Origin: Microbacteriaceae bacterium
GTDB taxonomy: Bacteria; Actinomycetota; Actinomycetes; Actinomycetales; Microbacteriaceae
Length of the DNA: 64,000 nt
Assembly: GCA_027487865.1 (NCBI GenBank)
Contig: JAIYCT010000007.1
Span: 248,001 to 312,000, forward strand
Reading direction: 5' to 3'
The position numbers were made by a program, and so were the translations under genes. Positions 45,486-55,642 of the stretch are shown piece after piece. Below the pieces are notes generated by a model, which saw only the letters and a list, made by a program, of their open reading frames with translations, did not search any database and was not told the DNA's origin. Each line of letters starts with the position of its first letter. Position 1 is the first letter of the stretch.

Positions 45486-46954
45486 TACTCTTCATCCTCC
45501 GAGAACACACTTGCCTCTCGAACCGCCTCACGCTCCGCGCGACCGCGAGATCGCTGGTCCATCATCTGGTGATACTCCTGGCGACGATCCTGGTTGGTCC
45601 TGCGCTCCTCGCTAACCAATTCCGCAACCGAGTCAACCAGTGGATCCCAGTCGAATACGACACCGTTCTGCTCTCCAATAATTACTGTAGAGCCGCGCTT
45701 AGCGCCCTTCTTGTAAAGCTCGTCCTCAATACCAATCTTCTGCAAACGCTCGCCCAGGTATCCGACTGCATCCTGATTGCTGAAATCGCACTGCGCAACC
45801 CAACGTTCAGGCTTAGGACCAACAATGCGGTAGATGATGTTCTCGCCTTGAGATTCGGTGCGAATCTCATATTTTGAATCGTCTTTCTTAGGAGGCAAAA
45901 GCGAAATTCGCTTCGCAATCTGGGCAGTTTGGCTCTTGCGCTCCTCGGTAACCAACTGCCCTAGCGCGAAGTTCAGCTCTCTGAGCCCCTGGTTGGTGGC
46001 GCTGGAGATCAGGTAAACCGGGTATCCCCTGGCTTCAAACTCGGCCTTTACAAACTCCGCAAGCTCTAGCGCATCTGGAATGTCGATCTTGTTTAGAGCA
46101 ACCAGCTGAGGACGCTCGATCAAAGGTGTTTGACCCTCAGGCACCTGATATGCGGCCAATTCGGCCAGAATCACATCGAGGTCGCTGATTGGATCGCGAC
46201 CTGGCTCCAAGGTGGCACAGTCGATAACGTGCAGCAAAGCACTGCAGCGCTCCACATGTCTAAGGAACTCAAGTCCCAGTCCCTTGCCCTGGCTTGCGCC
46301 TTCGATCAATCCGGGTACGTCAGCAATTGTGTAGCGCATTTCGCCGGCCTGAACCACACCGAGGTTTGGGTGCAGGGTGGTGAATGGATAGTCCGCAATC
46401 TTTGGACGAGCTGCGCTCATAGCCGCAATAAGAGAGGACTTTCCTGCAGATGGGAACCCAACCAGGGCTACATCCGCAACGGTCTTTAGCTCGAGGATTA
46501 CATCGCCAGCCCAGCCAGGAACGCCAAGCAGGTGAAAGTTTGGAGCGATACGCATGCGGTTGGCAAGCGTCATGTTTCCTAGGCCACCCTGGCCGCCCTC
46601 GGCAACCAAAAGCTCCATACCCGGCTCAGAGAGATCAGCAAGGATCTTGCCGTTTGCATCCTTCACTACCGTGCCAACTGGAACCGGAAGCGTTAAATCT
46701 TCACCCTTTGAACCATTGCGGTAATCACCGGCACCCGAGCCACCAGAGGTTGCCACTCGGTGTGGGCGGTGGTGGTAGTCCAGAAGGGTTGTAACGTTAT
46801 TGTCGGTAACCAGGGTGATTGAACCACCATCGCCACCATCAGCGCCATCAGGGCCTGCCAGCGGCTTGAACTTCTCACGCTTGATGGATGTGCAACCGTC
46901 GCCGCCGTTTCCAGCGCGCAAATGGAGAGTTACCTGATCTACGAATGTAATCAT
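45485..46954 (-). CDS. obg: GTPase Obg/CgtA
   Basis: Essential GTPase in late 50S assembly and stress control. It has the Gly-rich Obg fold (residues 1-158, e.g. LRAGNGGDGCTSIKREKF), the G domain (FPSAGKSSL, DVPGLIEGA, NKIDIP) and a C-terminal OCT domain (about 355-430), then a charged tail. The 489 residues are normal for actinobacteria. The start is ATG with AGGAG upstream. It follows rplU-rpmA but a terminator hairpin lies in between. Confidence 0.96.
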   Translation of the reverse strand: MITFVDQVTLHLRAGNGGDGCTSIKREKFKPLAGPDGADGGDGGSITLVTDNNVTTLLDYHHRPHRVATSGGSGAGDYRNGSKGEDLTLPVPVGTVVKDANGKILADLSEPGMELLVAEGGQGGLGNMTLANRMRIAPNFHLLGVPGWAGDVILELKTVADVALVGFPSAGKSSLIAAMSAARPKIADYPFTTLHPNLGVVQAGEMRYTIADVPGLIEGASQGKGLGLEFLRHVERCSALLHVIDCATLEPGRDPISDLDVILAELAAYQVPEGQTPLIERPQLVALNKIDIPDALELAEFVKAEFEARGYPVYLISSATNQGLRELNFALGQLVTEERKSQTAQIAKRISLLPPKKDDSKYEIRTESQGENIIYRIVGPKPERWVAQCDFSNQDAVGYLGERLQKIGIEDELYKKGAKRGSTVIIGEQNGVVFDWDPLVDSVAELVSEERRTNQDRRQEYHQMMDQRSRGRAEREAVREASVFSEDEE

Positions 46955-46972
46955 GAACTGCTCCTAATACAG

Positions 46973-46999
46973 AAAGAGGCGGACCTCATGGCCCGCCTC
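46973..46999 (-). terminator. terminator between rpmA and obg
   Basis: On the minus strand GAGGCGG (46999-46993) and CCGCCTC (46982-46976) form a perfect 7-bp stem with a 10-base loop followed by TTTCTGT. The T-tract is short, so termination may be partial and let some transcription reach obg. Confidence 0.6.
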
Positions 47000-47015
47000 C
47001 CTATTGAAAAACTAG

Positions 47016-47267
47016 TTACTGGGTAACGATGTTTACAACGCGGCGGCCAGCCTTTGAGCCAAACTCAACAGAGCCTGCAGCTAGTGCGAACAAGGTGTCA
47101 TCCTTGCCGCGACCTACGTTTACGCCCGGGTGGAAGTGAGTTCCACGCTGACGAACCAAAATTTCACCGGCGTTTACAGCCTGACCGTCGTGGCGCTTTA
47201 CGCCTAGACGCTGAGCGTTCGAGTCACGACCGTTGCGGGTGGAGCTAACTCCCTTTTTGGATGCCAT
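47016..47267 (-). CDS. rpmA: 50S ribosomal protein L27 (bL27)
   Basis: An 83-residue ribosomal protein near the peptidyl-transferase centre. The N-terminus [29 protein letters not shown] is typical, and no N-terminal cleavage extension of the Firmicutes kind is present. The start is ATG. It follows rplU by 10 bases. Confidence 0.98.
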   Translation of the reverse strand: MASKKGVSSTRNGRDSNAQRLGVKRHDGQAVNAGEILVRQRGTHFHPGVNVGRGKDDTLFALAAGSVEFGSKAGRRVVNIVTQ

Positions 47268-47277
47268 TTCTACCTAC

Positions 47278-47583
47278 TTACTTGATCTCGGTGACCTGGA
47301 CACGGGTTAGGTCCTGGCGGTGGCCCTGACGCTTCTTGTAACCGGTCTTGTTCTTGTACTTCTGAATAATGATCTTCGGACCGCGTAGCTGGTCTAGAAC
47401 TTCTGCTACTACCTTTACCTTGGCTAGGGCAGCAGCGTCGGTTACGACCTTGTCGCCATCAACAAGCAAAAGTGCAGGCATCTCAATGGTGCCTGAGGTA
47501 GCGGCAATGCGGTTCATGGTAACGATGGTTCCAACTGAAACCTTCTCCTGGCGACCACCGGCGCGAACAACTGCGTAAACCAC
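47278..47583 (-). CDS. rplU: 50S ribosomal protein L21 (bL21)
   Basis: A 101-residue 23S rRNA-binding protein. The N-terminus [17 protein letters not shown] and the C-terminal [31 protein letters not shown] are diagnostic. The frame is open to 47658, but the GTG at 47583 gives the expected length. A 7-bp hairpin lies in the leader 34 bases upstream. The rne-rplU-rpmA-obg order is standard in actinobacteria. Confidence 0.97.
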   Translation of the reverse strand: MVYAVVRAGGRQEKVSVGTIVTMNRIAATSGTIEMPALLLVDGDKVVTDAAALAKVKVVAEVLDQLRGPKIIIQKYKNKTGYKKRQGHRQDLTRVQVTEIK

Positions 47584-47616
47584 TTCAAAACCTATCTGTC
47601 TTGGAATTTGAATCTG

Positions 47617-47637
47617 GCCCATAACAAACCTATGGGC
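47617..47637 (-). promoter_or_regulatory. hairpin in the rplU leader
   Basis: GCCCATA and TATGGGC form a perfect 7-bp stem around a 7-base loop in the 102-base gap between rne and rplU. It is 34 bases before the rplU GTG and lacks a T-tract after it, so it may be an L21-type leader structure or an RNase processing site. Confidence 0.4.
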
Positions 47638-47685
47638 AACAGCGCCCCAGCCTAGCAAGAAACCTCGGTGGGGTCAACCTCATTC

Positions 47686-49548
47686 CTAGCTATTTTCGGA
47701 CGAATCCAAACTCTCTGGGGCGCGGGTTGCACTTGTTACTCTGCGACGCTTTGGCTTCTGGGTAACCTTTGGCTCCGGTAGCGAATCCAAAACCGCATTC
47801 AGCATTTCAGTCTTACCTTCAGGCGCTTTGGATTCTTCGCTCTGGGAAGACTGAGCGATCTGATTTACGACGTTTTTGAAGGCGTCTGCCTGCTCGGCAG
47901 TAACCACCTTTTTGACAACCTCGGTCTTTTCCTTGCCCTTTTGCTTACCTCTTTGCTTGGAATTGGACTGCTCTGGCATCTTGAATCTTGGTTCGCTGTG
48001 GATAACAACACCGCGGCCAGCACAGCAATCACAGGTCTCGCCGAAGGTCTCCAAAAGGCCAACGCCGATCTTCTTGCGAGTCATCTGCACAAGGCCCAGC
48101 GAGGTAACTTCACCGACCTGGTTCTTGGTGCGGTCGCGGCTTAGGCATTCCAGCAGGCGACGGCGAACCATCTCCTGGTTTGACTCCTGGATCATGTCAA
48201 TGAAGTCGACCACGATAATGCCACCGATATCGCGCAATCTGAGCTGACGAACCAGCTCCTCTGCGGCCTCGAGGTTGTTCTTGGTAACGGTCTCTTCCAG
48301 GTTTCCACCGGATCCAATGAACTTTCCGGTGTTCACATCGACCACGGTCATGGCCTCGGTGCGATCAATCACCAGGGATCCACCGGAAGGGAGGTAAACC
48401 TTGCGATCAAGCGCCTTTACGATCTGGTCACCGATGCGGTAGAAGTCAAAGATATCTTCCTGCGAGGTGTATGCGCTTAGACGCTCGACCAGTTCAGGTG
48501 CAACCGAAGCCAGGTATTCGCTAATGGTTGTGAATGCTGAGTCACCGGAGATGACCAATTTCTGGAAGTCCTCGTTGAATACATCGCGAATGATCTTGAC
48601 CAAAAGGTCTGGCTCGCTGTGAAGTGGCATCGGCGCTTTGCCATTGGCCACCTTCTCGTTGATCGACTCCCACTGAGCCTTTAGCCGCTCAACATCGTGG
48701 ATCAATTGCTCCTCGGAAGCGCCCTCAGCTGCAGTTCGAACAATCACGCCGGCATCTTCTTCAAGGGCGTGCTTCAGAATCTGCTTTAGACGCTGGCGCT
48801 CACCCTCTGGAAGCTTGCGAGAGATACCGGACATGTTGCCGCCCGGCACATAAACCAAGAAGCGACCAGGCAGCGAGACCTGCGAGGTCAATCGAGCACC
48901 CTTTTGTCCAACCGGGTCCTTGGTTACCTGAACCAGTACCTGGTCACCAGATTTGAGCGCAAGCTCGATTCGACGAGGCTGGTTGCCAGTCTCGGCGGCT
49001 TCCCAGTCAACTTCACCGGAGTACAAAACTGCGTTGCGGCCGCGGCCGATATCTACGAAAGCGGCCTCCATTGATGGCAAAACATTCTGGACTTTACCTA
49101 GGTAGACATTGCCAATAAGCGAGCCGCCCTGGCTTTCAGCCACGTAGTGCTCAACCAACATGCCGTCTTCTAAAACACCAATTTGGATTCTGTTGTCTTT
49201 TTCGCGCACCACCATGGTGCGCTCGACAGATTCGCGACGAGCTAGAAATTCAGATTCGGTAACCGAGGAGCGGCGTCTGCCGCCATCGCGGGAGTCGCGA
49301 CGTCTCTGACGCTTGGCATCGACACGGGTTGAACCGGTTTCTTTTTCAGATTCTTCCGGCTTTGCCTTTTCCTTTGGAACCTGCTTTTCCCTTGGCACTC
49401 TCGGCTTAGGCTGCGGCTTTTCCTCCAGCTTCTCCTCTTCGGCAAGCTTTCCGCTGCGCGGGTTTACCTTGGGGGTTGGCAGATCGGGTGCCTGGAAAAT
49501 TAGTTGGATTGCCGCCGGCTTAGCGGGTTCTTCTTTTTTCTTAACCAA
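47686..49548 (-). CDS. rne: ribonuclease E/G family protein
   Basis: Endoribonuclease of mRNA decay and rRNA/tRNA processing. A charged N-terminal extension (about 1-110, Lys/Glu/Arg rich) precedes the S1 domain (about 130-215, VGKVQNVLPSMEAAFVDIGRGRNAVLY). The RNase H/DNase I-like catalytic part has TVVDVNTGKFIG and IIVVDFIDM with the metal Asp residues, and the zinc link CDCCAGRG follows. The tail is short; at 620 residues it is well below the 900 or more of many actinobacterial homologues. The start is TTG with AGAGG seven bases upstream. Confidence 0.94.
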   Translation of the reverse strand: MVKKKEEPAKPAAIQLIFQAPDLPTPKVNPRSGKLAEEEKLEEKPQPKPRVPREKQVPKEKAKPEESEKETGSTRVDAKRQRRRDSRDGGRRRSSVTESEFLARRESVERTMVVREKDNRIQIGVLEDGMLVEHYVAESQGGSLIGNVYLGKVQNVLPSMEAAFVDIGRGRNAVLYSGEVDWEAAETGNQPRRIELALKSGDQVLVQVTKDPVGQKGARLTSQVSLPGRFLVYVPGGNMSGISRKLPEGERQRLKQILKHALEEDAGVIVRTAAEGASEEQLIHDVERLKAQWESINEKVANGKAPMPLHSEPDLLVKIIRDVFNEDFQKLVISGDSAFTTISEYLASVAPELVERLSAYTSQEDIFDFYRIGDQIVKALDRKVYLPSGGSLVIDRTEAMTVVDVNTGKFIGSGGNLEETVTKNNLEAAEELVRQLRLRDIGGIIVVDFIDMIQESNQEMVRRRLLECLSRDRTKNQVGEVTSLGLVQMTRKKIGVGLLETFGETCDCCAGRGVVIHSEPRFKMPEQSNSKQRGKQKGKEKTEVVKKVVTAEQADAFKNVVNQIAQSSQSEESKAPEGKTEMLNAVLDSLPEPKVTQKPKRRRVTSATRAPESLDSSENS

Positions 49549-49662
49549 TTTGATGCCTCTTTATAGCCTCTGGGACACACCCGGTGGGCTATTTCTCGTG
49601 ACCTAGACCGCAGCAGAGATCGAATTCTAAAAGCGTCAGAATCTAAATCTGACCAAACCTTC

Positions 49663-49719
49663 GATGCGAGTGTGTTCGCATCTAAGTCCGATTATGCCAG
49701 CATTCGCAAACAAATGCGA
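49663..49719. promoter_or_regulatory. two inverted repeats of TGCGA/TCGCA in the rne/VKOR gap
   Basis: GATGCGA-N6-TCGCATC (49663-49682) and TCGCA-N6-TGCGA (49704-49719) carry the same half-site with the same 6-base spacing, the second in opposite orientation. The second overlaps the -10-like GATAAT (49718-49723) before the VKOR gene. A paired operator is possible; the regulator is unknown. Confidence 0.4.
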
Positions 49720-49729
49720 TAATTCGACA

Positions 49730-50293
49730 GTGGTATTTCCTATAACTCTGATCATCACCGGCATTTTGGGCTGGATTGCGAGCTTCGGCCTGACCTTAGA
49801 GCGCCTAAACGTGATGGCAAACCCGGCAGCAACTACAGCCTGCGACATCAGTCCATTCATTAGCTGCAAGTCCGTGATGCTTAGCGAGCAGGCGTCCCTC
49901 TTTGGCTTTCCTAACCCACTAATTGGTATCGCGGCGTTTTTTGCGCCAGTACTTATTGGAGTCGCGATTTTGGCTGGAGCTAAGTTCAAGGGCTGGTTCT
50001 GGAACCTGTTTCTTGGTGGCACATTCTTAGCAATGATCTTTGTGGTTTGGCTATTGAGCCAGAGCGTTTACGTAATCGGATCACTTTGCATCTACTGCAT
50101 GGTTGCCTGGACCGCCACAATCCCATTGTTCTGGACAGTCTTGGGTCACAACATCAAAGAAGGTTACTTCGGCGAGAAACTCAAAACCTCAGTGGTTTAC
50201 GAGTGGACCTGGGTGATTGTGCTAGTGAACTACCTAGTGTTCTGCCTACTGATCCTGATTCAGTTCTGGGACTTTTGGCCGACGCTGTTCTAG
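49730..50293 (+). CDS. vitamin K epoxide reductase family membrane protein
   Basis: Quinone-linked membrane oxidoreductase that re-oxidises a DsbA-like thiol oxidase. The loop Cys pair (Cys38, Cys46 in CDISPFISC) and the active CIYC motif (Cys120, Cys123) are present among four or five helices. No thioredoxin domain is fused. ATG codons at 49664 and 49694 are open, but GTG at 49730 lies at the start of the first helix, six bases after GATAAT, and gives 187 residues, so I prefer it as a leaderless start. The stop overlaps the ndk stop in one CTAG. Confidence 0.85.
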   Translation: MVFPITLIITGILGWIASFGLTLERLNVMANPAATTACDISPFISCKSVMLSEQASLFGFPNPLIGIAAFFAPVLIGVAILAGAKFKGWFWNLFLGGTFLAMIFVVWLLSQSVYVIGSLCIYCMVAWTATIPLFWTVLGHNIKEGYFGEKLKTSVVYEWTWVIVLVNYLVFCLLILIQFWDFWPTLF

Positions 50294-50700
50294 AACCAGA
50301 GCGCAAGCTCGCGCTCAGCGGATTCCAAAGAGTCCGAACCGTGCACCAAGTTCTGCACAACCTTTGTTCCCCAGTCGCGCGATAGATCGCCACGAATCGT
50401 CCCTGGAGCAGCAACTGTAGGATCGGTAGCTCCGGCAATAACGCGGAAGCCTTCGATTACTCGGTTCCCCTCGAGGCGAATTGCCACGATGTCACCGGAA
50501 AGCATGAACTCCATAAGTGGCTCGTAGAAAGACTTGCCCTCGTGCTCGGCGTAGTGCTTTGCCAATAGGTCCCTGGATGGGGAGATTTTCTTCAGGGCTG
50601 CAACGGTGTAACCCTTTGCCTCGCAGCGCGAGATGATTTCACCAATCAGGTTTCTTCTAACACCGTCTGGCTTGATTAGTACCAAGGTTGCTTCTGACAT
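50290..50700 (-). CDS. ndk: nucleoside diphosphate kinase
   Basis: Balances NTP and dNTP pools by phosphate transfer through a His intermediate. The catalytic His is in NLVHGSDSLESAERE near residue 115, and the N-terminus TLVLIKPDGVRRNLIGEII is typical. The 136 residues are normal. A GTG at 50703 directly precedes the ATG at 50700; the ATG has GGGAG at six bases and is preferred. It is the last gene of ileS-folC-DUF4233-ndk. Confidence 0.97.
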   Translation of the reverse strand: MSEATLVLIKPDGVRRNLIGEIISRCEAKGYTVAALKKISPSRDLLAKHYAEHEGKSFYEPLMEFMLSGDIVAIRLEGNRVIEGFRVIAGATDPTVAAPGTIRGDLSRDWGTKVVQNLVHGSDSLESAERELALWF

Positions 50701-51071
50701 CACTTTCTCCCAATCTCTACATCAAAGTAAATTCGCTTGGCGTTATCGATCGTTGCACCGGCAATAAGTGCCCAGATCCAAAGACCCGCAAGCATGACAC
50801 CTATAACAAACATCCCCCACAACAAAACGCCCGAGGCAATAAGCAACACCTGCCACAAGCTTCCAACCCAGTAACCCCAGCGATAGCGCAAAACTGCCGG
50901 AGTCAGAATCATAAGTATCGAGACTGTTAGACCAACCGCCCAGACCAACGGTGCGTCAGCTACCTTCAGGCCAAAAGCGGCGAGGGTTGCAAAGAAGGCG
51001 ACAAATGACTCGAAAGCCAAAACAATAGAAGCCAGCGTCTGTTTTGAAGACCTATTCTTCATCGTCCTCAT
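50700..51071 (-). CDS. DUF4233 family membrane protein
   Basis: A 123-residue protein with four hydrophobic helices, matching DUF4233, which sits between folC and ndk in many actinobacteria. The function is unknown. ATG at 51071 overlaps folC by 20 bases; ATG at 51062 is an alternative start. A conserved-looking YRWGYWVGSLWQ lies in the middle of the chain. Its stop overlaps the ndk start region (GTGATG). Confidence 0.82.
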   Translation of the reverse strand: MRTMKNRSSKQTLASIVLAFESFVAFFATLAAFGLKVADAPLVWAVGLTVSILMILTPAVLRYRWGYWVGSLWQVLLIASGVLLWGMFVIGVMLAGLWIWALIAGATIDNAKRIYFDVEIGRK

Positions 51072-52392
51072 CCAATCTCTGGTCCTGAATGTATTTCAGG
51101 ACATCACCAATTAGGTAAAGCGAACCCGTCACAAACAAGGCCGCCTTTTCCTCTGCTGCAAGCCTATTCGCTAACTTGTAGGCGGCGGTCACACTTGGCT
51201 CAATCGAGAGCACCTCGATGCCGTAATTCTCGCAAATTACCGCCAGCTCTTCCGCAGGCAGACCTCGGGGAGACGTCGGCTGAGTGCAGATCACCTGGTC
51301 AAAGCTCTGAGCCATTTCCGCAATCGTGCCGCTTAGGTCTTTGTCTGAAAGCATCGCAACCAAACCAAGGGTCTTTGGGGCGTTGAAGCTGTCGTTGATC
51401 GCAGCGGTTAGTGATGCCATGCCCGCTGGATTGTGAGCTCCGTCAAGTACCACCAGTGGGTCTTTTGACACGACCTGCAACCTACCTGGGCTAACCGCAT
51501 CAGCAAGTGCAGCTCTGAGCACCTCATCGGCAATCGGACGCAAACCCTCACCGAGGAACAGCTCGACCGCCGCGATTGCGGTAGCGGCATTTTGCGCCTG
51601 GTGGAAACCAATAATTGGCATCCAGACCTGTGGGTAATCCGAAGCCAATCCTCGAACCGAGAACCTTGTTCCAAAGCCATCGGCCATGACATCGCCATAC
51701 TCGAAGTCACGCCCAGAGAGCTTGAGGTTCGAACACCTGCTCTCGAGAACCTCAATCACGCTCGCATACTGCCGGCTGGAAACTACCAGGGACTTTTCTT
51801 TGATGATTCCAGCCTTGGTGGTCGCAATCTCCTCCACCGTGTTGCCTAAAGATTTTTGGTGGTCAAGATCGATAGCCGTGAAGACAGCGACGTCAGCATC
51901 CGCAACATTGGTCGCATCCCACTCGCCGCCCATGCCAACCTCAAGAACTAAGACATCGACCGGTGCATCCGAGAAAAGCTGGAATGCAAGAGAGGTGAAA
52001 GCCTCAAAGAAGGTGAGCGGTTGGTGACCTTCAGATATCAGTTGCTGGTCCACTAAGTCCATGAGCGGCTTGTTGTCACGGTAGGTATCGACCAGCAATT
52101 CATCGCTGACCGGGTCACCATCAAGCGCAATTCGCTCGTTGAAATTCACCAGGTGTGGACTGGTGAGCCTGCCGGTGCGCAATCCATGCTCGCGCAGGAT
52201 GCGTTCGATGATTCGAGAGGTAGAGGTCTTGCCGTTGGTGCCGGTGATATGGATGATCCCGTAATTTCTTTGCGGGTCTCCCATCAGACCTACAAGCCGG
52301 GCAGTTGGTTCAAGCCTTGGGCGAATGTGCTGCTCGGGTTGCCGGGCATAAAGCTCGGCAAGAATCTGATCGAGATCGTTCTGCGCGGTCAC
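51052..52392 (-). CDS. folC: bifunctional folylpolyglutamate/dihydrofolate synthase
   Basis: Mur-ligase-like enzyme adding glutamate to folates. The P-loop [11 protein letters not shown] is at about residues 47-57, [12 protein letters not shown] follows, and [12 protein letters not shown] is the family metal/substrate motif. The glutamate ligase domain includes [12 protein letters not shown]. The 446 residues are normal. The GTG start overlaps the ileS stop (GTGA). The tail is very acidic (DEDDEE). Confidence 0.95.
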   Translation of the reverse strand: MTAQNDLDQILAELYARQPEQHIRPRLEPTARLVGLMGDPQRNYGIIHITGTNGKTSTSRIIERILREHGLRTGRLTSPHLVNFNERIALDGDPVSDELLVDTYRDNKPLMDLVDQQLISEGHQPLTFFEAFTSLAFQLFSDAPVDVLVLEVGMGGEWDATNVADADVAVFTAIDLDHQKSLGNTVEEIATTKAGIIKEKSLVVSSRQYASVIEVLESRCSNLKLSGRDFEYGDVMADGFGTRFSVRGLASDYPQVWMPIIGFHQAQNAATAIAAVELFLGEGLRPIADEVLRAALADAVSPGRLQVVSKDPLVVLDGAHNPAGMASLTAAINDSFNAPKTLGLVAMLSDKDLSGTIAEMAQSFDQVICTQPTSPRGLPAEELAVICENYGIEVLSIEPSVTAAYKLANRLAAEEKAALFVTGSLYLIGDVLKYIQDQRLDEDDEE

Positions 52393-55300
52393 TTCTTCGA
52401 AAGCTCAATCTCGATCAAGCCGGCATAACCTATCGAAAGTTCCCCCGAAACTTCAGCTGCTAGTACCTCGAATTCCACAGCTAGGGTCTCGTTAGCAATG
52501 AATTCAGCGTGAGTCTTCAAGGCACCCAAAGAGCCGCCATCGACTCGAAGCATCAACGAGATTCGATCTGAAACATCCAACCCAGCATCCTTACGAGCCT
52601 GCTGGATGTGACGAATCGCATCACGTGCTGCACCTTCAGCCTCAAGTTCCGGGGTCAAGACAGTGTTCAGCAAAACAAATCCGGTAGAGGTGATTCCAAC
52701 CGCCTGATTGAGATCAGCCTGGTTTGCCACCATGGTGATCTCGAATTCACCTTCGAATAGTTCAGTGCCATCAACCACGACAAGATCGCCGCGCACATTC
52801 CAGTTACCCGCCTTAGCCTCGCGAATAATGCGCTGCACTTCGCCGCCAACGCGTGGTCCAAGTGTTCTGGCATTCACGCTTAGCGACTTTAGAAGACCAA
52901 ACTGGCTGGCAACCTCATCGGATGCCTGAACCACCGTGACCTGCTTCACATTTAGCTCTTCCGCAATCAGATCGGAATAGGCGCTTAGGCTCTGGGCATT
53001 CGGAGCGGCAATCGTCAGATCACTCAAAGGCAAACGAACTCGCAAACCGGCTGACTTTCGAAGTGCCTGGGCGACCGAAGCCGCCTCACGGATGGCGTCC
53101 ATGTCTTGAACCAGTTGCTCATCCGCTGGGAATTCGCTGGCTGCAGGCCAGCTCTCTAGGTGAACAGAGCGGCCATTGGTCAATCCGCGCCATATTTCCT
53201 CAGCGGTGAGTGGCAACAGTGGTGCTACGACCCTCAGCACGGCCTCTAGAACTGTGTAGAGAGTGTCGAAGGCATCTTTGTCACCCTCCCAGAAGCGGTC
53301 TCTGGAACGGCGGACATACCAGTTGGTGAGCACCTCAGCGAAATCCCTAACCTTGGCGGATGCCTGGTAGCTATCAAAGACATCCAGATCACTCTGAACA
53401 TCCTCAATGAGCTTTCTGGTCTTGGCCATGATGTAGCGATCGAGCAGCTGAGACGAAGAGGTCGAAGGAGACGCTTCGTAGTTTGCAGCATTGGCATAGA
53501 GCGCAAAGAAGTAATAGGTGTTCCACAGCGGCAAAAGCGCCTGTCGAACTCCCTCGCGAATACCCTGCTCGGTCACCGAGAGGTTTCCACCGCGAAGAAT
53601 CGGGCTTGACATCAAGAACCATCTCATCGCGTCTGAACCATCGCGGTTGAAAACCTCATTCACATCCGGGTAGTTGCGCAGACTCTTGGACATCTTCTGG
53701 CCATCATTACCGAGCACAATTCCGTGGCTGATGGCATTTTTGAAAGCCGGACGATCAAACAGTGCGGTAGCCAAAACGTGCAGCGTGTAGAACCAGCCTC
53801 TGGTTTGACCTACGTACTCCACGATGAAGTCACCTGGGAAGTGTGAATCGAACCAGTCTTGGTTCTCAAATGGGTAGTGCACCTGGGCGAATGGCATAGA
53901 GCCTGACTCGAACCAGCAGTCCAAAACCTCGGGAACGCGGCGCATCATGGACTTGCCGGTTGGGTCATCTGGGTTTGGACGAACTAGTTCATCGATTACT
54001 GGACGGTGGAAATCGGATGGGCGGACACCAAAGTCAGCCTCAAGTTCTTCCATCGAGCCGTAAACATCCACGCGAGGGTAGTTCGGGTCATCTGATTTCC
54101 AAACTGGAATCGGTGCACCCCAGAAACGGTTGCGAGAAATTGCCCAGTCGCGAACATTTTCCAACCACTTGCCAAAGCTGCCGTTTTTGGTGTGCTCGGG
54201 AACCCAGTTGATCTCTTGGTTGAGTTCCAGCATGCGATCGCGCAGCTTGGTGGTCTCAACAAACCACGAAGAAACTGCCTTGTAAATCAGCGGGTTCTTG
54301 CAGCGATAGCAGTGCGGGTAGCTGTGCTCGTAAGAAGCCTGGCGAAGCAGTCGACCCATGGTCTTTAGGTCCTGGGTGATTGGCTTATTGGCATCAAAGA
54401 CGTGTTGCCCCTGGTAAGGAGCAATTACCGAGTTGAACTGTCCGCGCTCATTTATCGAAACGTAGGTTGGGATGCCTGCGGCCTGACAAACGTTTTGGTC
54501 ATCCTCACCATAGGCAGGTGCCTGGTGAACAATTCCGGTGCCATCGGTGTCGGCTACATAATCTGCAACCAATACCTGCCAAGCGTTAGCAACTTCAAAT
54601 AGCTCAGGGTTTGCGTAGAAGTCAAAGATGCGCTCGTACTTCAAACCGTTTAGCTCAGTACCCAGGTAAGTCTTGGTAACAGCAGCCTTCACTTCATCGG
54701 CAGACTCGTAACCGAGTTCCTTGGCATAGCCGCCGATCAAAGAGGTTGCCATCAGGTAACGTGCAGATCCATCCTTGGAAGGCGCAACGCCGTATTCAAT
54801 CTTTGGACCAACCGCGAGTGCGAAGTTGGTAGGCAGTGTCCAGGGGGTGGTGGTCCAAGCCACCAGATTTACGCCATCGAGCTCGTGACCAGGGCTGGTA
54901 ACCGGGAAGGTGACGCTGACCGACTGGTCCTGGCGGTTTTTGTAGACCTCGTCGTCCATACGCAATTCGTGGTTTGAAAGCGGAGTTTCACATCTCCAGC
55001 AGTAGGCCAAAACCTTGAAGCCCTCGTAGACCAAGCCCTTTTTGTAGAGCTCCTTAAATGCCCAAAGCACGCTCTCGGTGTAGTTGGTGTCCAGAGTCTT
55101 GTAGTCATTATCAAAATCAACCCAGCGTGCTTGGCGGGTGACATAGGTTCGCCAGTCCTCGGTGTACTTCAAAACCGAGGTCTTACAGAACTCGTTGAAC
55201 TTGGCAACACCAAACTTCTCAATCTCAGGTCTACCCGAGATGCCAAGCAGGCGTTCTGCCTCAACCTCGGCAGGAAGACCGTGAGTGTCCCAACCAAAGC

Positions 55301-55571
55301 GGCGCTCAACGCGATTACCGCGCATGGTCTGGTATCTGGGGACTAGGTCTTTGGTGTAACCGGTCAGCAGGTGACCGTAGTGCGGAAGTCCATTAGCGAA
55401 CGGAGGTCCGTCAAAAAAGACAAACTCTGGAGCGTCCTCGGCCTCCCTATTGTCAATCGAAGCCTGAAAAGTGTCGTCCTTAGCCCAGTATGCCAAGACC
55501 TCCTCTTCGACCTTTGGGAACGAGGGAGAGGCGAGCGGACCATCAGGTCCGTCAGAGTGCTTTGGATACAT
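52389..55571 (-). CDS. ileS: isoleucyl-tRNA synthetase
   Basis: Class I synthetase with editing domain. The HIGH-type motif is [13 protein letters not shown], the KMSKS motif is [10 protein letters not shown] and editing-domain [15 protein letters not shown] is present. It is the long actinobacterial/eukaryote-like form (1060 residues). The frame is open past the divergent valS start, but ATG at 55571 (MYPKHSDGP) is the first plausible start. No good ribosome site is seen. It leads ileS-folC-DUF4233-ndk and shares a 71-base gap with valS. Confidence 0.96.
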   Translation of the reverse strand: MYPKHSDGPDGPLASPSFPKVEEEVLAYWAKDDTFQASIDNREAEDAPEFVFFDGPPFANGLPHYGHLLTGYTKDLVPRYQTMRGNRVERRFGWDTHGLPAEVEAERLLGISGRPEIEKFGVAKFNEFCKTSVLKYTEDWRTYVTRQARWVDFDNDYKTLDTNYTESVLWAFKELYKKGLVYEGFKVLAYCWRCETPLSNHELRMDDEVYKNRQDQSVSVTFPVTSPGHELDGVNLVAWTTTPWTLPTNFALAVGPKIEYGVAPSKDGSARYLMATSLIGGYAKELGYESADEVKAAVTKTYLGTELNGLKYERIFDFYANPELFEVANAWQVLVADYVADTDGTGIVHQAPAYGEDDQNVCQAAGIPTYVSINERGQFNSVIAPYQGQHVFDANKPITQDLKTMGRLLRQASYEHSYPHCYRCKNPLIYKAVSSWFVETTKLRDRMLELNQEINWVPEHTKNGSFGKWLENVRDWAISRNRFWGAPIPVWKSDDPNYPRVDVYGSMEELEADFGVRPSDFHRPVIDELVRPNPDDPTGKSMMRRVPEVLDCWFESGSMPFAQVHYPFENQDWFDSHFPGDFIVEYVGQTRGWFYTLHVLATALFDRPAFKNAISHGIVLGNDGQKMSKSLRNYPDVNEVFNRDGSDAMRWFLMSSPILRGGNLSVTEQGIREGVRQALLPLWNTYYFFALYANAANYEASPSTSSSQLLDRYIMAKTRKLIEDVQSDLDVFDSYQASAKVRDFAEVLTNWYVRRSRDRFWEGDKDAFDTLYTVLEAVLRVVAPLLPLTAEEIWRGLTNGRSVHLESWPAASEFPADEQLVQDMDAIREAASVAQALRKSAGLRVRLPLSDLTIAAPNAQSLSAYSDLIAEELNVKQVTVVQASDEVASQFGLLKSLSVNARTLGPRVGGEVQRIIREAKAGNWNVRGDLVVVDGTELFEGEFEITMVANQADLNQAVGITSTGFVLLNTVLTPELEAEGAARDAIRHIQQARKDAGLDVSDRISLMLRVDGGSLGALKTHAEFIANETLAVEFEVLAAEVSGELSIGYAGLIEIELSKK

Positions 55572-55585
55572 CACGGCTTTCGAAG

Positions 55586-55610
55586 AAGTTCTAGAACTTA
55601 ACAATGTTAA
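55586..55610. promoter_or_regulatory. two overlapping palindromes in the ileS/valS intergenic region
   Basis: AAGTTCTAGAACTT (55586-55599) is a perfect 14-bp palindrome, and TTAACA-A-TGTTAA (55598-55610) is a perfect repeat overlapping it by two bases. They lie between divergent ileS and valS starts. A -10-like TAATCT for valS starts at 55608 and a TAAGTT for ileS at 55596-55601. This is a candidate shared operator. Confidence 0.45.
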
Positions 55611-55642
55611 TCTAGAGCCCTGCAAACTCGGAGACGAAATAA

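Noticed and set aside
55572-55642. T-box riboswitch before ileS or valS
   Set aside because: The gap is only 71 bases and shared by both genes, too short for a T-box; no specifier loop or antiterminator was seen.
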